Assembly: GCA_024236395.1 (NCBI GenBank)
Contig: JACKKO010000001.1
Span: forward strand, 670,421-734,420
DNA from: Hyphomicrobiales bacterium
GTDB lineage: Bacteria > Pseudomonadota > Alphaproteobacteria > Rickettsiales > JACKKO01
Direction of reading: 5' to 3'
Length of the DNA stretch: 64,000 bases
Part shown: positions 36,110 through 45,451 of the stretch, piece by piece
Layout of the letters: every line of letters begins with the position of its first letter
Position numbering within the stretch: position 1 is the stretch's first letter
The notes under the pieces: generated by a model
Database searches by the model: none
Seen by the model: only the letters and a program-made list of their open reading frames with translations
What the model was told of the DNA's origin: nothing
Translations under genes and position numbers: made by a program

Positions 36110-37306
36110 ATGATGCAACATTTCAATGAACTGGGGCTTCCTGAGTCCCTGAACCATACACTGCAACATATGCAGTTCACCACCCCAACCCCCATTCAGG
36201 CACAGGCAATCCCACATGCGCTGATGGGGAAAGATATTCTTGGCTCGGCGCAAACCGGGACGGGGAAAACAGGTGCGTTCGGTATTCCGCTGGTCGCACG
36301 ATTGCTTACCAACCCCCGGGGCACGGCGCTGGTGATGACGCCAACGCGTGAACTGGCGACACAGGTGATGGCACAGCTGCGCATGATGCTGGGTAAACGC
36401 TCATTTATTAAAACGGCGTTGCTCATCGGGGGAGAATCCATGCCGAAACAATTGCAGCAGCTTCGCAATCGTCCACGGTTGCTGGTTGGGACACCCGGAC
36501 GGATTAACGATCACCTGGAGCGCGGTAGCCTGATGTTGCATGATACGAGCTTTCTGGTGCTGGATGAAACCGACCGCATGCTGGATATGGGCTTTGTGCC
36601 GCAGATTGAGAAAATTATGAAATTCATGCCCCAGAACCGCCAGACCATGCTTTTTTCGGCGACCCTGCCGAAAAATATCATCCGAATTTCGGAAAAATAC
36701 CTCAATAACCCGGTGCGGGTTGCGGTGAGTGCGGCATCGGCACCTGCCACCAATATCAAGCATGATGTGGTGCGGGTAACAGCGGAAGAAAAGCACGCAC
36801 GCCTGCTTTCAGAACTGGAGGCCCGCAATGGTTCGGTGATCCTGTTTATGAAAACCAAATATGCTACCGAGAGAATGGCCGCTAAATTATCGAAGGCGGG
36901 GCATAGTGCGGATGCCATTCATGGTGATCTGCGTCAGAATAAACGTGACCAGGTCATTGCAAATTTTCGTAGCAAGAAATACCGCATTCTGGTGGCCACC
37001 GATGTGGCGGCACGTGGGCTGGATATCCCGCATATTGAGCACGTGATCAATTATGATCTGCCGCAGTGCGCGGAGGATTATATCCACCGTATCGGTCGGA
37101 CAGCACGGGCAGGGGCGGAAGGCTCCGCTATATGTCTGGTGACGCCGGCGGATAATGGCAAATGGAACGCCATCAACCGCCTGATGGACCCGGATGCTGC
37201 CGCCGCTGAAAAATCCGATGCGTCCCCGCAACGCAAAAATAAACCGAATCGCTTTAAGGGCAATCGTCGGCGCTTTGGAAAAAAGCCGGGCAGAAAAGCG
37301 GCATAA
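36110..37306 (+). CDS. DEAD-box RNA helicase (RhlE-like)
   Basis: ATP-dependent RNA helicase of 398 residues. It has the Q motif (FTTPTPIQAQ), motif I AQTGTGKTG, Ia PTRELA, Ib TPGR, II DETD, III SAT, V VATDVAARGLDIP and VI YIHRIGRTARAG, with a basic tail (KPNRFKGNRRRFGKKPGRK) for RNA binding. Motif II reads DETD instead of DEAD; the metal and catalytic Asp/Glu are kept. The ATG pair at 36110 follows AAAGAGAGA. It probably acts in ribosome assembly or mRNA decay. Confidence 0.93.
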   Translation: MMQHFNELGLPESLNHTLQHMQFTTPTPIQAQAIPHALMGKDILGSAQTGTGKTGAFGIPLVARLLTNPRGTALVMTPTRELATQVMAQLRMMLGKRSFIKTALLIGGESMPKQLQQLRNRPRLLVGTPGRINDHLERGSLMLHDTSFLVLDETDRMLDMGFVPQIEKIMKFMPQNRQTMLFSATLPKNIIRISEKYLNNPVRVAVSAASAPATNIKHDVVRVTAEEKHARLLSELEARNGSVILFMKTKYATERMAAKLSKAGHSADAIHGDLRQNKRDQVIANFRSKKYRILVATDVAARGLDIPHIEHVINYDLPQCAEDYIHRIGRTARAGAEGSAICLVTPADNGKWNAINRLMDPDAAAAEKSDASPQRKNKPNRFKGNRRRFGKKPGRKAA

Positions 37307-37471
37307 ACAGGCGAAACTGTCATAAAAAATAGTCGTGGTGTGCGTTTGAAGTATGCCGCGGCTGTTTGGTGGAGGATTGGAAAAGAATTTTTACATCCCG
37401 CTCTGCCGAAGCGTTAGCTTGATAGAGGGAGAAAAAAGGTTATTGGTCAGTGCCATGATAGGAGCTGACTT

Positions 37472-37594
37472 ATGAAAGCCACCGACCTCGAACCTTATCG
37501 TCCATATATTGATAATTTTGACCTCACAGAGGAGCAGAAAATTGAATTGGTAGAAGCTATTCACCAGATTGCACGGATGGTTTTGGATAGGTAG
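37472..37594 (+). CDS. Small 40-residue protein, mobile-element type
   Basis: Too short for usual gene finders but with a good AGGAGCTGACTT site. It begins MKATDLEPYRPYID and continues NFDLTEEQKIELVEAIHQI. From memory, this pattern (short start, PY..YID.FDLTEEQK.EL) is common in small alphaproteobacterial proteins encoded beside recombinase or prophage genes. No recombinase is present here, so it may be a remnant. Function unknown. Confidence 0.65.
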   Translation: MKATDLEPYRPYIDNFDLTEEQKIELVEAIHQIARMVLDR

Positions 37595-37627
37595 TTTGGA
37601 ATCAATGGCCAAAAGAAAAAGGAGTGA

Positions 37628-38164
37628 CTACTTCAAATTTTCTCTGCACAACTTGTAGAGTTCAACTAACCTAGTATAATTCTCATGTATTGGCTCTTCG
37701 ATCCATTTAACTAAGTTTTGGCCGATGGCCAGAGGTATTTTGCTATTAGTAGAGGCATCATTATATAAATTTGCAATGGGATTAACGTATTCAGCAATTT
37801 CTTGAGGGCTACTAATATCGTAGAATAAATCTAGAACCGCTATACTAGATACTTCTTCAAAAGGTGCTCCAACTACCCGTGTAATATGATTGCTTACTAC
37901 AAATAAAAATAAACCAGCGGTTAAGATATCATCATTTTCAGCTGATTTTATAGTCGTTCCATGACTCATCATAATTTTTTTCACTAAGGCAGAAGAAACC
38001 TTGATACAGTATTGAGAATTATCATTTTCCGGCTCAAGTTGAATTCCTAAACTGCCAATGGCTGAATTAATTTTAGCTCGTTGTTCGCCTTCCGCAGCAG
38101 CACTCATCATTTCTTTAAAGAATTCTAAGTCTTTTTGCTTCGTACCTTTGAAGAAACCGAACAT
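37628..38164 (-). CDS. Orphan protein of unknown function, AT-rich gene
   Basis: Protein of 178 residues, not recognised. No signal peptide; one mildly hydrophobic stretch (DILTAGLFLFVVSNHI) is too polar around it for a sure membrane helix. It is mostly helical by composition. A strong GGAGGCATT site supports the start MFGFFKGTKQKD. The gene is visibly more AT-rich than its neighbours and lies between the 40-residue mobile-type gene and the alanine tRNAs, which points to acquisition by transfer. Confidence 0.65.
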   Translation of the reverse strand: MFGFFKGTKQKDLEFFKEMMSAAAEGEQRAKINSAIGSLGIQLEPENDNSQYCIKVSSALVKKIMMSHGTTIKSAENDDILTAGLFLFVVSNHITRVVGAPFEEVSSIAVLDLFYDISSPQEIAEYVNPIANLYNDASTNSKIPLAIGQNLVKWIEEPIHENYTRLVELYKLCRENLK

Positions 38165-38298
38165 AATGCCTCCATATACCTAACCGAGTCGAACTCCTTA
38201 ACTCTATGATTATAGAGTTAAATAGCAAGCTAAAGTTGAGGGTGAAAGATGTTAGCTAAAGAAATATAAGCGTGATTTTCAAACCATCGCCAGCCCGT

Positions 38299-38599
38299 CT
38301 ACGCTCTTTGAGCTTCGCCGGGCACTGCTTCGGCCTAACGTTCTACACGTGGCTGCGCCACGCGTAGCCCGAAGTGCGAAGACTGGTGGAGCCGGGCGGG
38401 ATCGAACCGCCGGCCTCGACATTGCGAACGTCGCGCTCTCCCAACTGAGCTACGGCCCCACGAAACAACGGATGATGCCCCAAAGGGCCGCGGTTTGTCC
38501 GCCTACGCCTCTTAAAAGCTTCGGCGCGACAGCCTATCTCTAACTCCCTTCGTGCCGTCAAGCCCTATGGCTTGCCGAGCCGAAGCTCGAAGAGCGTAG
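38299..38599. repeat. Long-range inverted repeat around tRNA-Ala(CGC)
   Basis: CTACGCTCTTTGAGCTTCG (38299-38317) is the reverse complement of CGAAGCTCGAAGAGCGTAG (38581-38599) with one mismatch. The arms flank the tRNA-Ala(CGC) gene. A shorter hairpin, CGTGGCTGCGCCACG, lies at 38348-38362. This may be a dispersed palindromic intergenic element attached to tRNA genes. Confidence 0.6.
38384..38459 (-). tRNA. tRNA-Ala (anticodon CGC)
   Basis: 76-base cloverleaf on the minus strand with encoded CCA. Acceptor GGGGCCG/CGGCTCC, D-arm GCTC/GAGC, anticodon stem CGACG/TGTCG with loop TTCGCAA, T-arm GGCGG-TTCGATC-CCGCC. It has the G3-U70 pair and A73 that define alanine identity. Anticodon CGC reads GCG codons. 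Confidence 0.95.
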
Positions 38600-38601
38600 G
38601 C

Positions 38602-38677
<76 letters not shown>

Positions 38678-38779
38678 ACGTAACCTGTATGCCTGATGGG
38701 TCAGGCAATCAGCGGCATTGTTTAGCGCAGGTTGAACCCCGCATCAAGGAAAAGTTATGTTCGTTGGTCGTATTTCTGG

Positions 38780-39361
38780 CTAAATATTACGCAACGACTC
38801 AAAATCAATAACCTTGAAATAGGCCAGGATATCCTCTTCCGGAACAGCGCCTTCAATAGTAACCATAATCCGGGAGTCCACCATCGCCATGCCGCTGCAC
38901 TGATCGCCTTCGGTGCGGATGACGATTTTCTGATCGCCCACTTTGGTGTATTTACCGCCACTTATAGAGGCCATCATGGGGTTATTCAGCATCATGGCCA
39001 TGGTTTGTACCATGGGGGAATCCGATACGATGGTGATACTAAGCTCTTTTATAACACCTCCGACCGTATGGCGATAGGTGCGTGAGACAGAGACCGCGCC
39101 AAAAATGCCGTCTCCGGTAGTGCTGCTTTCCGTATCCTGTGTGGTCCAGCCTTCCAACGGCTCTGGAAGGATTTTTTTAGCATGATCGGCCTTTTGCTGA
39201 CGAATCAGCGTGGCTGCAAAATCCAGCTGGCTGGCGGCTTCCGATAATTTCCCGCTGGTATATTTCTCCAGCCCATCCTGAATGGCCTCCGTGACGTCAT
39301 CCGCCAGTGCAGAGGTGGATAACAACGCCCCCAGAAGGGCGAGAGTAACAATAAACTTCAT
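38780..39361 (-). CDS. Periplasmic protein of unknown function downstream of trxB
   Basis: Exported protein of 193 residues with a signal peptide (MKFIVTLALLGALLSTSALA). After a short helical part (TEAIQDGLEKYTSGKLSEAASQLDFA), the remainder looks like a beta domain with PEPLEGWTTQDTES and a Met-rich helix (MVQTMAMMLNNPMMASI). No motif identified. AGGAGAGTAACA precedes the ATG, and the gene starts 2 bases after the trxB stop, so it is co-transcribed and may have a redox or envelope role (inference). Confidence 0.7.
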   Translation of the reverse strand: MKFIVTLALLGALLSTSALADDVTEAIQDGLEKYTSGKLSEAASQLDFAATLIRQQKADHAKKILPEPLEGWTTQDTESSTTGDGIFGAVSVSRTYRHTVGGVIKELSITIVSDSPMVQTMAMMLNNPMMASISGGKYTKVGDQKIVIRTEGDQCSGMAMVDSRIMVTIEGAVPEEDILAYFKVIDFESLRNI

Positions 39362-39363
39362 TG

Positions 39364-40308
39364 TTACTCTCCTGATTCCAGGAATTTCTTGGCTTCCAGC
39401 GCGGCCATACAGCCCGTGCCCGCGGCAGTGACCGCCTGCCGGTAGGTTTTATCCTGCACATCGCCTGCGGCAAAGACGCCGGGGATATTGGTACGGGTGC
39501 TATCGGGTGCGGTGATGAGATACCCCTCATCATCCATATCCAGCACGCCTTTGAACAGATCGGTGTTTGGTTTATGACCAATGGCAATAAATACACCCTC
39601 TACCTTCAACTCTGAGGTTTGCCCGGTTTTGCTGTTTTTAACGCGGACACCGGTGACATTGCGTGGTTCTGAGGTACCCAGCACTTCATCAAGTTCAGTA
39701 TCCCACAATACCTTCACATTTTCCTTGTTCAACAGGCGCTCCTGCAGGATTTTCTCTGCCCGTAGACTGTCACGACGATGAATCAGCGTTACGGATTTGC
39801 AAAGGTCAGAAAGATAGAGCGCTTCTTCCACCGCTGTATTGCCACCACCCACCACGAGAACATCGCGGTTTTTAAAGAAAAACCCGTCGCAGGTGGCACA
39901 ACCGGAAACACCGAAGCCCTGGAAGGTTTTTTCACTTTCCAGCCCCAGCCATTTGGCCTGTGCGCCGGTGCATACAATAACCGTTTTGGCTTCGTACACA
40001 TCTCCAGATTCCCCGGTGAGGGTGAACGGGCGTTTGGAGAAATCAACATCCTTAATGTGGTCATGCCTGATATCCGCGCCCACATGTGTGGCCTGTTTTT
40101 CCATCTGTTCCATCAGCCATGGCCCCTGAATCGTGGATTCAAAGCCGGGATAGTTTTCCACATCGGTGGTGATGGTCATCTGACCGCCGGGCTGCATGCC
40201 ATGCACGAGGATAGGGTCTAACCCCGCCCGTGCCGTATAGATGGCGGCAGTGGCCCCGGCCGGGCCGGAACCAAGGATCAGGACATTCGTTTTATGTGTT
40301 GTGCTCAT
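39364..40308 (-). CDS. trxB: Thioredoxin reductase
   Basis: NADPH-dependent FAD flavoenzyme of 314 residues that reduces thioredoxin. FAD fold VLILGSGPAGATAAIYTARAG, redox pair CATCDG, NADPH fold VVGGGNTAVEEALYL, and the C-terminal FAD contact GVFAAGDVQDKTYRQAVTAAG. ATG at 40308 (MSTTHKTN) is the family-like start; the site before it is weak, and a frame from 40341 is the alternative. The peroxiredoxin gene is directly upstream, a natural partner through thioredoxin. Confidence 0.97.
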   Translation of the reverse strand: MSTTHKTNVLILGSGPAGATAAIYTARAGLDPILVHGMQPGGQMTITTDVENYPGFESTIQGPWLMEQMEKQATHVGADIRHDHIKDVDFSKRPFTLTGESGDVYEAKTVIVCTGAQAKWLGLESEKTFQGFGVSGCATCDGFFFKNRDVLVVGGGNTAVEEALYLSDLCKSVTLIHRRDSLRAEKILQERLLNKENVKVLWDTELDEVLGTSEPRNVTGVRVKNSKTGQTSELKVEGVFIAIGHKPNTDLFKGVLDMDDEGYLITAPDSTRTNIPGVFAAGDVQDKTYRQAVTAAGTGCMAALEAKKFLESGE

Positions 40309-40387
40309 AAGATATGTAAAATTGTGAAATTCTGAAACCATGAGGTGGTGAGGACGGGGTAAGACGCCCTCACATAATAATGATGTT

Positions 40388-40990
40388 TTAGAGGCCAGAA
40401 GCGTTCTTTTTTAGGTATGCGGAAACGCCCTTAGCATCTGCTTTCATACCTTCTTTGCCACGGTTCCAGCCGGCGGGGCACACCTCGCCATGTTCTTCGT
40501 GGAACTGAATGGCATCAATGGTACGAAGGGCTTCCTCGATATTCCGGCCAATTGGTAGATCGTTAACAATCTGATGACGGACAATACCGTTTTTATCAAA
40601 GATAAATGTGCCACGGAAGGCAACGGATTCATTGGTCAGCACATCATAATCACGGGCGATCTGCTTGGTAAGGTCTGCTACCAAAGGATACTGAATATCA
40701 CCAATCCCACCCTTTTCCACCGGTGTATTTTTCCACGCCAGGTGAGTAAACTGGGAATCTACACTGACGCCAATTACCGCTGCATTGCGGGATTTAAATT
40801 CATTCAGGCGATTGTTAAAGGCAATAATTTCGGAAGGGCACACAAAGGTGAAATCCAGCGGATAAAAGAACAAAACGCCAATCTTACCTTTGCAATACTC
40901 ACGCAGGTTGAAATTTTCATTAATGGAATTATCCGGCATCACCGTTGTTGCCGTAAAATTAGGGGTTTCCTTGCCGACCAGTACACTCAT
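40388..40990 (-). CDS. Typical 2-Cys peroxiredoxin (AhpC/Prx1 type)
   Basis: Cytoplasmic peroxide-reducing enzyme of 200 residues. The peroxidatic Cys is in DFTFVCPSEI and the resolving Cys in HGEVCPAGWNRG near the C-terminus; the catalytic Arg/Thr surroundings are normal. AAGGAGATCATC precedes the ATG. With trxB just downstream it probably forms a Trx-dependent peroxide defence unit. No OxyR site was identified. Confidence 0.95.
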   Translation of the reverse strand: MSVLVGKETPNFTATTVMPDNSINENFNLREYCKGKIGVLFFYPLDFTFVCPSEIIAFNNRLNEFKSRNAAVIGVSVDSQFTHLAWKNTPVEKGGIGDIQYPLVADLTKQIARDYDVLTNESVAFRGTFIFDKNGIVRHQIVNDLPIGRNIEEALRTIDAIQFHEEHGEVCPAGWNRGKEGMKADAKGVSAYLKKNASGL

Positions 40991-41138
40991 GATGATCTCC
41001 TTGGTTATAAAATGACAGTTCCTGTGAGATATATACCTTTCTGCACTTTTTTAAAGGGGAAAGACGCAAAAAATTTGAACCATGCCTGTGAACGTGCTAG
41101 GCAAAATAAGTAGCTTAAAGACGAAGGGGAGCGTGTTT

Positions 41139-42830
41139 ATGGGGAGTTCATCATCGCCGCATCAAAAAATGGATGCCGCTATGTTGCACCAGATGGATAC
41201 CATGTTGGGGCAGGCCTATGGGATGCTGCAGCAGGGGAAAGTGGCTGAAGCCGGGCAAATCGCACAGCATGTGTTGAATAGTGTGCCAGGGCATGCCAAG
41301 GCATTATTCCTGATGGCGTGTACAGCAGAAAAGTATGGAGATTACATTAACGCTGCTGCTCGCTGCCGCGAAGCTATTGAAAGTGACCCTAAGCAAACGA
41401 CCTATTATTTTAAACTTGCCGACTTTCTGAATAAACAGTTCAAGTATGAGGAAGCGCTGGAGGTAATTGAGAAAGCAGTAAATATTGCTCCAACCAATGC
41501 CAACTTGCTGATGATGCTGGGTGAGACGGCGTTTAGAGCCATGGAAATCGAGAAAGCAACAGATGCGTTTGAGCGCGTGATCCGACTGAAACCGGATTTT
41601 CATGAAGCCAAGCGTTCTCTGATAGTGGCCTATGAAAGCACAAACAAGCTGGATAAAGCCCGTTCTATACTCAATGATGTCAAGCAGACTGACCCAGATA
41701 ATCTATATCTCCGTGTTTCAGAAGGAAGACTGGACAGGCGCGAGAAAAATTATAAATCGGCAATTGTGAACCTTGAATTTGCCCTAAAGACAATACAAGC
41801 AACACAACCTCAGAATGTGGAGATGCGAGGTAATATCCTGGAAGAACTTGCTAAATCCTATGAGGGGGATGGGCGGTATGAGGATGCGTATCGAACCATG
41901 TCAGAAGCACAACAGCTCTTCCAGCAGCATTATTCCCAGCAAGGAAACAATTTAAATGCTAATCGCTACGAGAGGCTGCTTGCTGCAGAAACTGCATGGT
42001 TAAAAAGTACAGGCAATTTGATTTCGGTATCGGAAGAAACATATGCACTCAAAGGAAAGCCACCGGTATTTATTGTAGGTTTCCCGCGCTCTGGCACCAC
42101 ACTGACCGAGCAAATACTAGCAGCACACCCACAGGTGCGGGTGTTAGGAGAAATTGAGATTATTGCCAATATGGCTCAAAAAATAGGTGAAATTACCGGG
42201 CGCGGGCCCAGTGTTTTTCCAGATGTGCTGACGGATCTGAGCCGCAGTGATATTGAAAAACTGCGGGCACATTATACGCAAAAAGCGTATCAGCATGCTG
42301 GGTTAAATCCAGACGATACCCAACATTGGGTAGTGGATAAATTGCCACTTAACCTGATATACCTGCCATTTATTTACTCGATATTTCCTGAAGCCAAAGT
42401 CATTGTCCTGCTGCGTGATCCACGGGATGTCTGCTTGAGTTGTTTCTTTCAGTTCTTTCGTCATAATTCGGCCATGCAGCACTTTTATTCACTGCAGGGG
42501 GCGGTTGATATTTATGTTAAAACTATGCGTTTTTACCTGCTGGCACAGGATATGGTACCTATATCCCGTTGGGAAGTGCATTATGAAGCGTTAGTCGGTG
42601 AGGGTGAGCCCAAAATCCGCGAGATGCTCGAATTTGCTGAGATTCCCTGGAACGATGCCGTGCTTGAATATCACAAAAGTAAGCGACTGGTTTATACGCC
42701 CAGTTATGAAGGGGTGTCGGAAAAACTCTATACCAGTTCCTGTGGGAAATGGCGGAATTACGAAGACAAGTTTGCCCCCCATCAGAAAGCGTTACAGCCC
42801 TTCCTTGATGCGTTTAATTATAAAGATTAG
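41139..42830 (+). CDS. TPR-sulfotransferase fusion protein
   Basis: 563 residues. The N-terminal half holds TPR repeats (AEAGQIAQHVLNSVPGHAKALF, YINAAARCREAIESDP, EEALEVIEKAVNIAP). The C-terminal half is a PAPS-dependent sulfotransferase, with the 5'-phosphosulfate loop FIVGFPRSGTTLTEQIL and the 3'-phosphate site VLLRDPRDVCLSCFFQ. TPR-sulfotransferases are common in bacteria, but their acceptors are mostly unknown. ATG at 41139 follows GGGGAGCG; the frame open from 41082 has no site. It probably modifies a surface glycan or protein (inference). Confidence 0.88.
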   Translation: MGSSSSPHQKMDAAMLHQMDTMLGQAYGMLQQGKVAEAGQIAQHVLNSVPGHAKALFLMACTAEKYGDYINAAARCREAIESDPKQTTYYFKLADFLNKQFKYEEALEVIEKAVNIAPTNANLLMMLGETAFRAMEIEKATDAFERVIRLKPDFHEAKRSLIVAYESTNKLDKARSILNDVKQTDPDNLYLRVSEGRLDRREKNYKSAIVNLEFALKTIQATQPQNVEMRGNILEELAKSYEGDGRYEDAYRTMSEAQQLFQQHYSQQGNNLNANRYERLLAAETAWLKSTGNLISVSEETYALKGKPPVFIVGFPRSGTTLTEQILAAHPQVRVLGEIEIIANMAQKIGEITGRGPSVFPDVLTDLSRSDIEKLRAHYTQKAYQHAGLNPDDTQHWVVDKLPLNLIYLPFIYSIFPEAKVIVLLRDPRDVCLSCFFQFFRHNSAMQHFYSLQGAVDIYVKTMRFYLLAQDMVPISRWEVHYEALVGEGEPKIREMLEFAEIPWNDAVLEYHKSKRLVYTPSYEGVSEKLYTSSCGKWRNYEDKFAPHQKALQPFLDAFNYKD

Positions 42831-42908
42831 ATATCCTTTCTATTATATTGTTATAACCTACTTATTTGCAAATCATTTGATCCGCTCTCTGTAAAGGATG
42901 CGGAGTTG

Positions 42909-42927
42909 ATAGGCGATCAACGCCTAT
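42909..42927. other. Small hairpin upstream of cimA
   Basis: ATAGGCG, loop ATCAA, CGCCTAT: perfect 7-bp stem about 70 bases before cimA. No T-run follows. It could end the preceding sulfotransferase transcript or take part in a leader; I could not find a leader peptide rich in Ile or Leu codons. Confidence 0.35.
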
Positions 42928-42996
42928 GTCATTATTCATGAAAACTACTTGCTATTTCTGTGAATTTCCAAGAAAATAGGCGGTTCTGGAAAGAGT

Positions 42997-44601
42997 ATGA
43001 TAATGGCAATGGGTGAACGCATATACATCTATGACAGCACGCTGCGCGATGGTGCACAAACGCAGGATGTGGATTTTAGCATCGGCGATAAGCACGAGCT
43101 GGCGCAGGAAATGGACGTGCTGGTGGATTATATCGAAGGCGGCTGGCCGGGTGCAAACCCCACGGACGATGGGTTTTTCGCCAATCTGCCGCCGCTGAAA
43201 CGTGCCCGTATGGTGGCTTTCGGTATGACCCGCCGCCCCAAAACCAGTGCCGCGAATGATCCGGGGCTGAACGCGTTGGTCAATAGTGGCGTAGGTGCCG
43301 TGTGTATTGTGGGGAAATCCTGGGACTTCCAGGTAACGCATGCTCTGAAGATCGGGTTGGATGAAAACCTGGCGATGATTGCCGAAAGCCTGGCATACCT
43401 GAAGCGAAAAGGGCTGGAAACACTCTTTGATGCCGAGCATTTCTTTGATGGCTATAAAGCCAACCCGGACTATGCCATGCAGACGATAAAAGCAGCCTAT
43501 GATAATGGTGCGCGCTGGGTCGTGCTCTGTGATACGAATGGCGGGACATTGCCGCATGAAGTGGAAGCCATCGTGAAAGAGGTGGCAAAGGTGATCCCCG
43601 GCGACCATCTGGGCATCCATTGCCATAATGACACGGAAAATGCTGTGGCAAACTCGCTGGCCGCGGTGCGTGCGGGTGTGCGACAGGTACAGGGGACGAT
43701 TGACGGTTATGGCGAACGTTGCGGGAATGCCAACCTGATTTCCATTATCCCCACGCTGGCCCTGAAAATGGGCTATGATACCGGGATCTCACCGGAAGGG
43801 TTGGCGCAACTCACAAAAGTGGCGCGGGGACTGGATAACCGGCTAAATCGCCCGCACTACCGTCACGCGGCCTATGTGGGTTCCTCGGCGTTTGCGCATA
43901 AGGGAGGATTACATGTCTCGGCGGTGCTGAAACATCCGGAATCCTATGAGCATATTCAGCCGGAACAGGTGGGGAATACGCGGCAAATCCTGGTTTCCGA
44001 TCAGGCAGGGCGTTCCAATATCGTAAACCGTCTGAACGGGCTGGAGCTAGGGGTGGATCTCGATTCACCGGAGAATAAAGACAAAATCACGGCACTGGTG
44101 GATGATATTAAAGAGCGTGAAAAACAAGGGTTTGCGTATGATAGCGCGGATGCCAGCTTTGAATTACTGGCGCGAAGTTACTTTAGCGAAGTAGCGAAAT
44201 ACTATACCATGCTGGGGTTCCGGGTGCTGGACGAACGGCGCTGGAATGCCAAGGGTGAGCTGATCACGCTCTCAGAGGCTACTATCAAGCTGAAGATCGA
44301 TGGTAAGACCATCATGAGCGTGGCAGAAGGTAATGGTCCGGTGAATGCGCTCAATATGGCATTAAAGAAGGCGCTGATTGATAAATACCCGGTGGTTTCC
44401 GATATCAAGCTGACAGATTATAAAGTGCGGATTCTACGTCCTGAACTGGGAACCGGCGCGGTCACCCGCGTGCAGATTGAATTCCGCGATGCTTCGGACC
44501 AGCGCTGGACCACGGTGGGGGTTTCCACCAACATCATTGATGCTTCCTATAATGCCCTGCAGGATGGGGTCATCTATAAGCTCATCAAAACCGGGCTTTA
44601 A
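42997..44601 (+). CDS. cimA: (R)-citramalate synthase
   Basis: Enzyme of 534 residues condensing acetyl-CoA and pyruvate to citramalate, the first step of threonine-independent isoleucine synthesis. The TIM barrel starts YIYDSTLRDGAQTQDVDFS and has HCHNDTENAVANSLAAVRAG and GTIDGYGERCGNANL. The C-terminal LeuA dimerisation/allosteric domain includes GTGAVTRVQIEFRDASD. The extended YIEGGWPGANP is the CimA rather than LeuA form. In-frame ATGs at 42997, 43003 and 43009 are all possible; GGAAAG fits the second best. Confidence 0.93.
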   Translation: MIMAMGERIYIYDSTLRDGAQTQDVDFSIGDKHELAQEMDVLVDYIEGGWPGANPTDDGFFANLPPLKRARMVAFGMTRRPKTSAANDPGLNALVNSGVGAVCIVGKSWDFQVTHALKIGLDENLAMIAESLAYLKRKGLETLFDAEHFFDGYKANPDYAMQTIKAAYDNGARWVVLCDTNGGTLPHEVEAIVKEVAKVIPGDHLGIHCHNDTENAVANSLAAVRAGVRQVQGTIDGYGERCGNANLISIIPTLALKMGYDTGISPEGLAQLTKVARGLDNRLNRPHYRHAAYVGSSAFAHKGGLHVSAVLKHPESYEHIQPEQVGNTRQILVSDQAGRSNIVNRLNGLELGVDLDSPENKDKITALVDDIKEREKQGFAYDSADASFELLARSYFSEVAKYYTMLGFRVLDERRWNAKGELITLSEATIKLKIDGKTIMSVAEGNGPVNALNMALKKALIDKYPVVSDIKLTDYKVRILRPELGTGAVTRVQIEFRDASDQRWTTVGVSTNIIDASYNALQDGVIYKLIKTGL

Positions 44602-44610
44602 TTTCTAATC

Positions 44611-45345
44611 ATGAGTAAGGCAGCGCAGACCCCTCCCGCGGTGATACTGGTACGGCCGCAAATGGGCGAGAATATTGGGGCAGCGGCGCGGGTGATGGCC
44701 AATTTTGGCTGTACGGATTTGCGGATTGTAGCCCCACGGGATGGCTGGCCCAACCCAAAGGCCGAGGAAATGGCTGCGGGGACGCTGGAGAAGATTGCAG
44801 TTTCGTTATGGGACGATGTGCCCTCTGCGGTGGCGGATTTGCAGCTGGTATGGGCGACCACCGCCCGTACACGGGATATGACCAAGCCGGAAATGGCTCC
44901 CAAAGCCTGCTGGGAAATGCAGCATCCGGGGTTGCGCACAGGGATTCTATTTGGTCCTGAACGTAGCGGCCTGACCAATGATGAGGTGGCGCTGGCCGAT
45001 GTGGCAATGAAAATCCCTGTCTCTCAGGTATTTACCTCGTTGAATCTGGCGCAGGCCGTGGCTGTGGCGTGTTATGGCTGGTATGAGACTTATGGTGAGG
45101 AAGAGGGTCAATGCATTGAAAAAGAAGTGGAAATGGCAACAAAGGCTGAAGTGGTTGCCATGTTGGAGCATCTGGAACAGGAGCTGGATCGTTCAGGCTT
45201 TTATGACGCTGTGCCGGACAAACAGCCCCGAATGCAGCGGAATATCCGTAATATCTTCACCCGGGCTACCTTAACAAAGCAGGAAGTGCAGACCCTGCGC
45301 GGGGTGATCCGGAGCCTGGCGGAGAGGCGGAAAGCAGGCCCATAA
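44611..45345 (+). CDS. trmJ: tRNA/rRNA 2'-O-methyltransferase, TrmJ type
   Basis: SpoU-family (SPOUT) RNA methyltransferase of 244 residues using SAM. The knot region shows VRPQMGENIGAAARVMANFG (motif 1), LFGPERSGLTNDEV (motif 2) and IPVSQVFTSLNLAQAVAVACY (motif 3). The C-terminal helical part includes FYDAVPDKQPRMQRNIRNIF. TrmJ methylates position 32 in the anticodon loop of several tRNAs. It starts 9 bases after cimA and may be co-transcribed. Confidence 0.88.
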   Translation: MSKAAQTPPAVILVRPQMGENIGAAARVMANFGCTDLRIVAPRDGWPNPKAEEMAAGTLEKIAVSLWDDVPSAVADLQLVWATTARTRDMTKPEMAPKACWEMQHPGLRTGILFGPERSGLTNDEVALADVAMKIPVSQVFTSLNLAQAVAVACYGWYETYGEEEGQCIEKEVEMATKAEVVAMLEHLEQELDRSGFYDAVPDKQPRMQRNIRNIFTRATLTKQEVQTLRGVIRSLAERRKAGP

Positions 45346-45383
45346 CTGCCGTAAGAAAACTGCCAATCCTTACGCAAAACTGT

Positions 45384-45411
45384 TTGACAAGCGGGGCGAA
45401 ATGCGTATGGT
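45384..45411 (+). promoter_or_regulatory. Sigma-70 promoter of rpsD
   Basis: Perfect TTGACA, 16-base spacer, TATGGT, about 40 bases before the rpsD ATG. Confidence 0.7.
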
Positions 45412-45451
45412 TACGCTTCCACGCTAGGAATGAAAAGGTTAAGAGACATTT

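Noticed and set aside
37307..37471. Further small genes between the helicase and the 40-residue gene
   Set aside because: No frame with both a ribosome site and plausible sequence.
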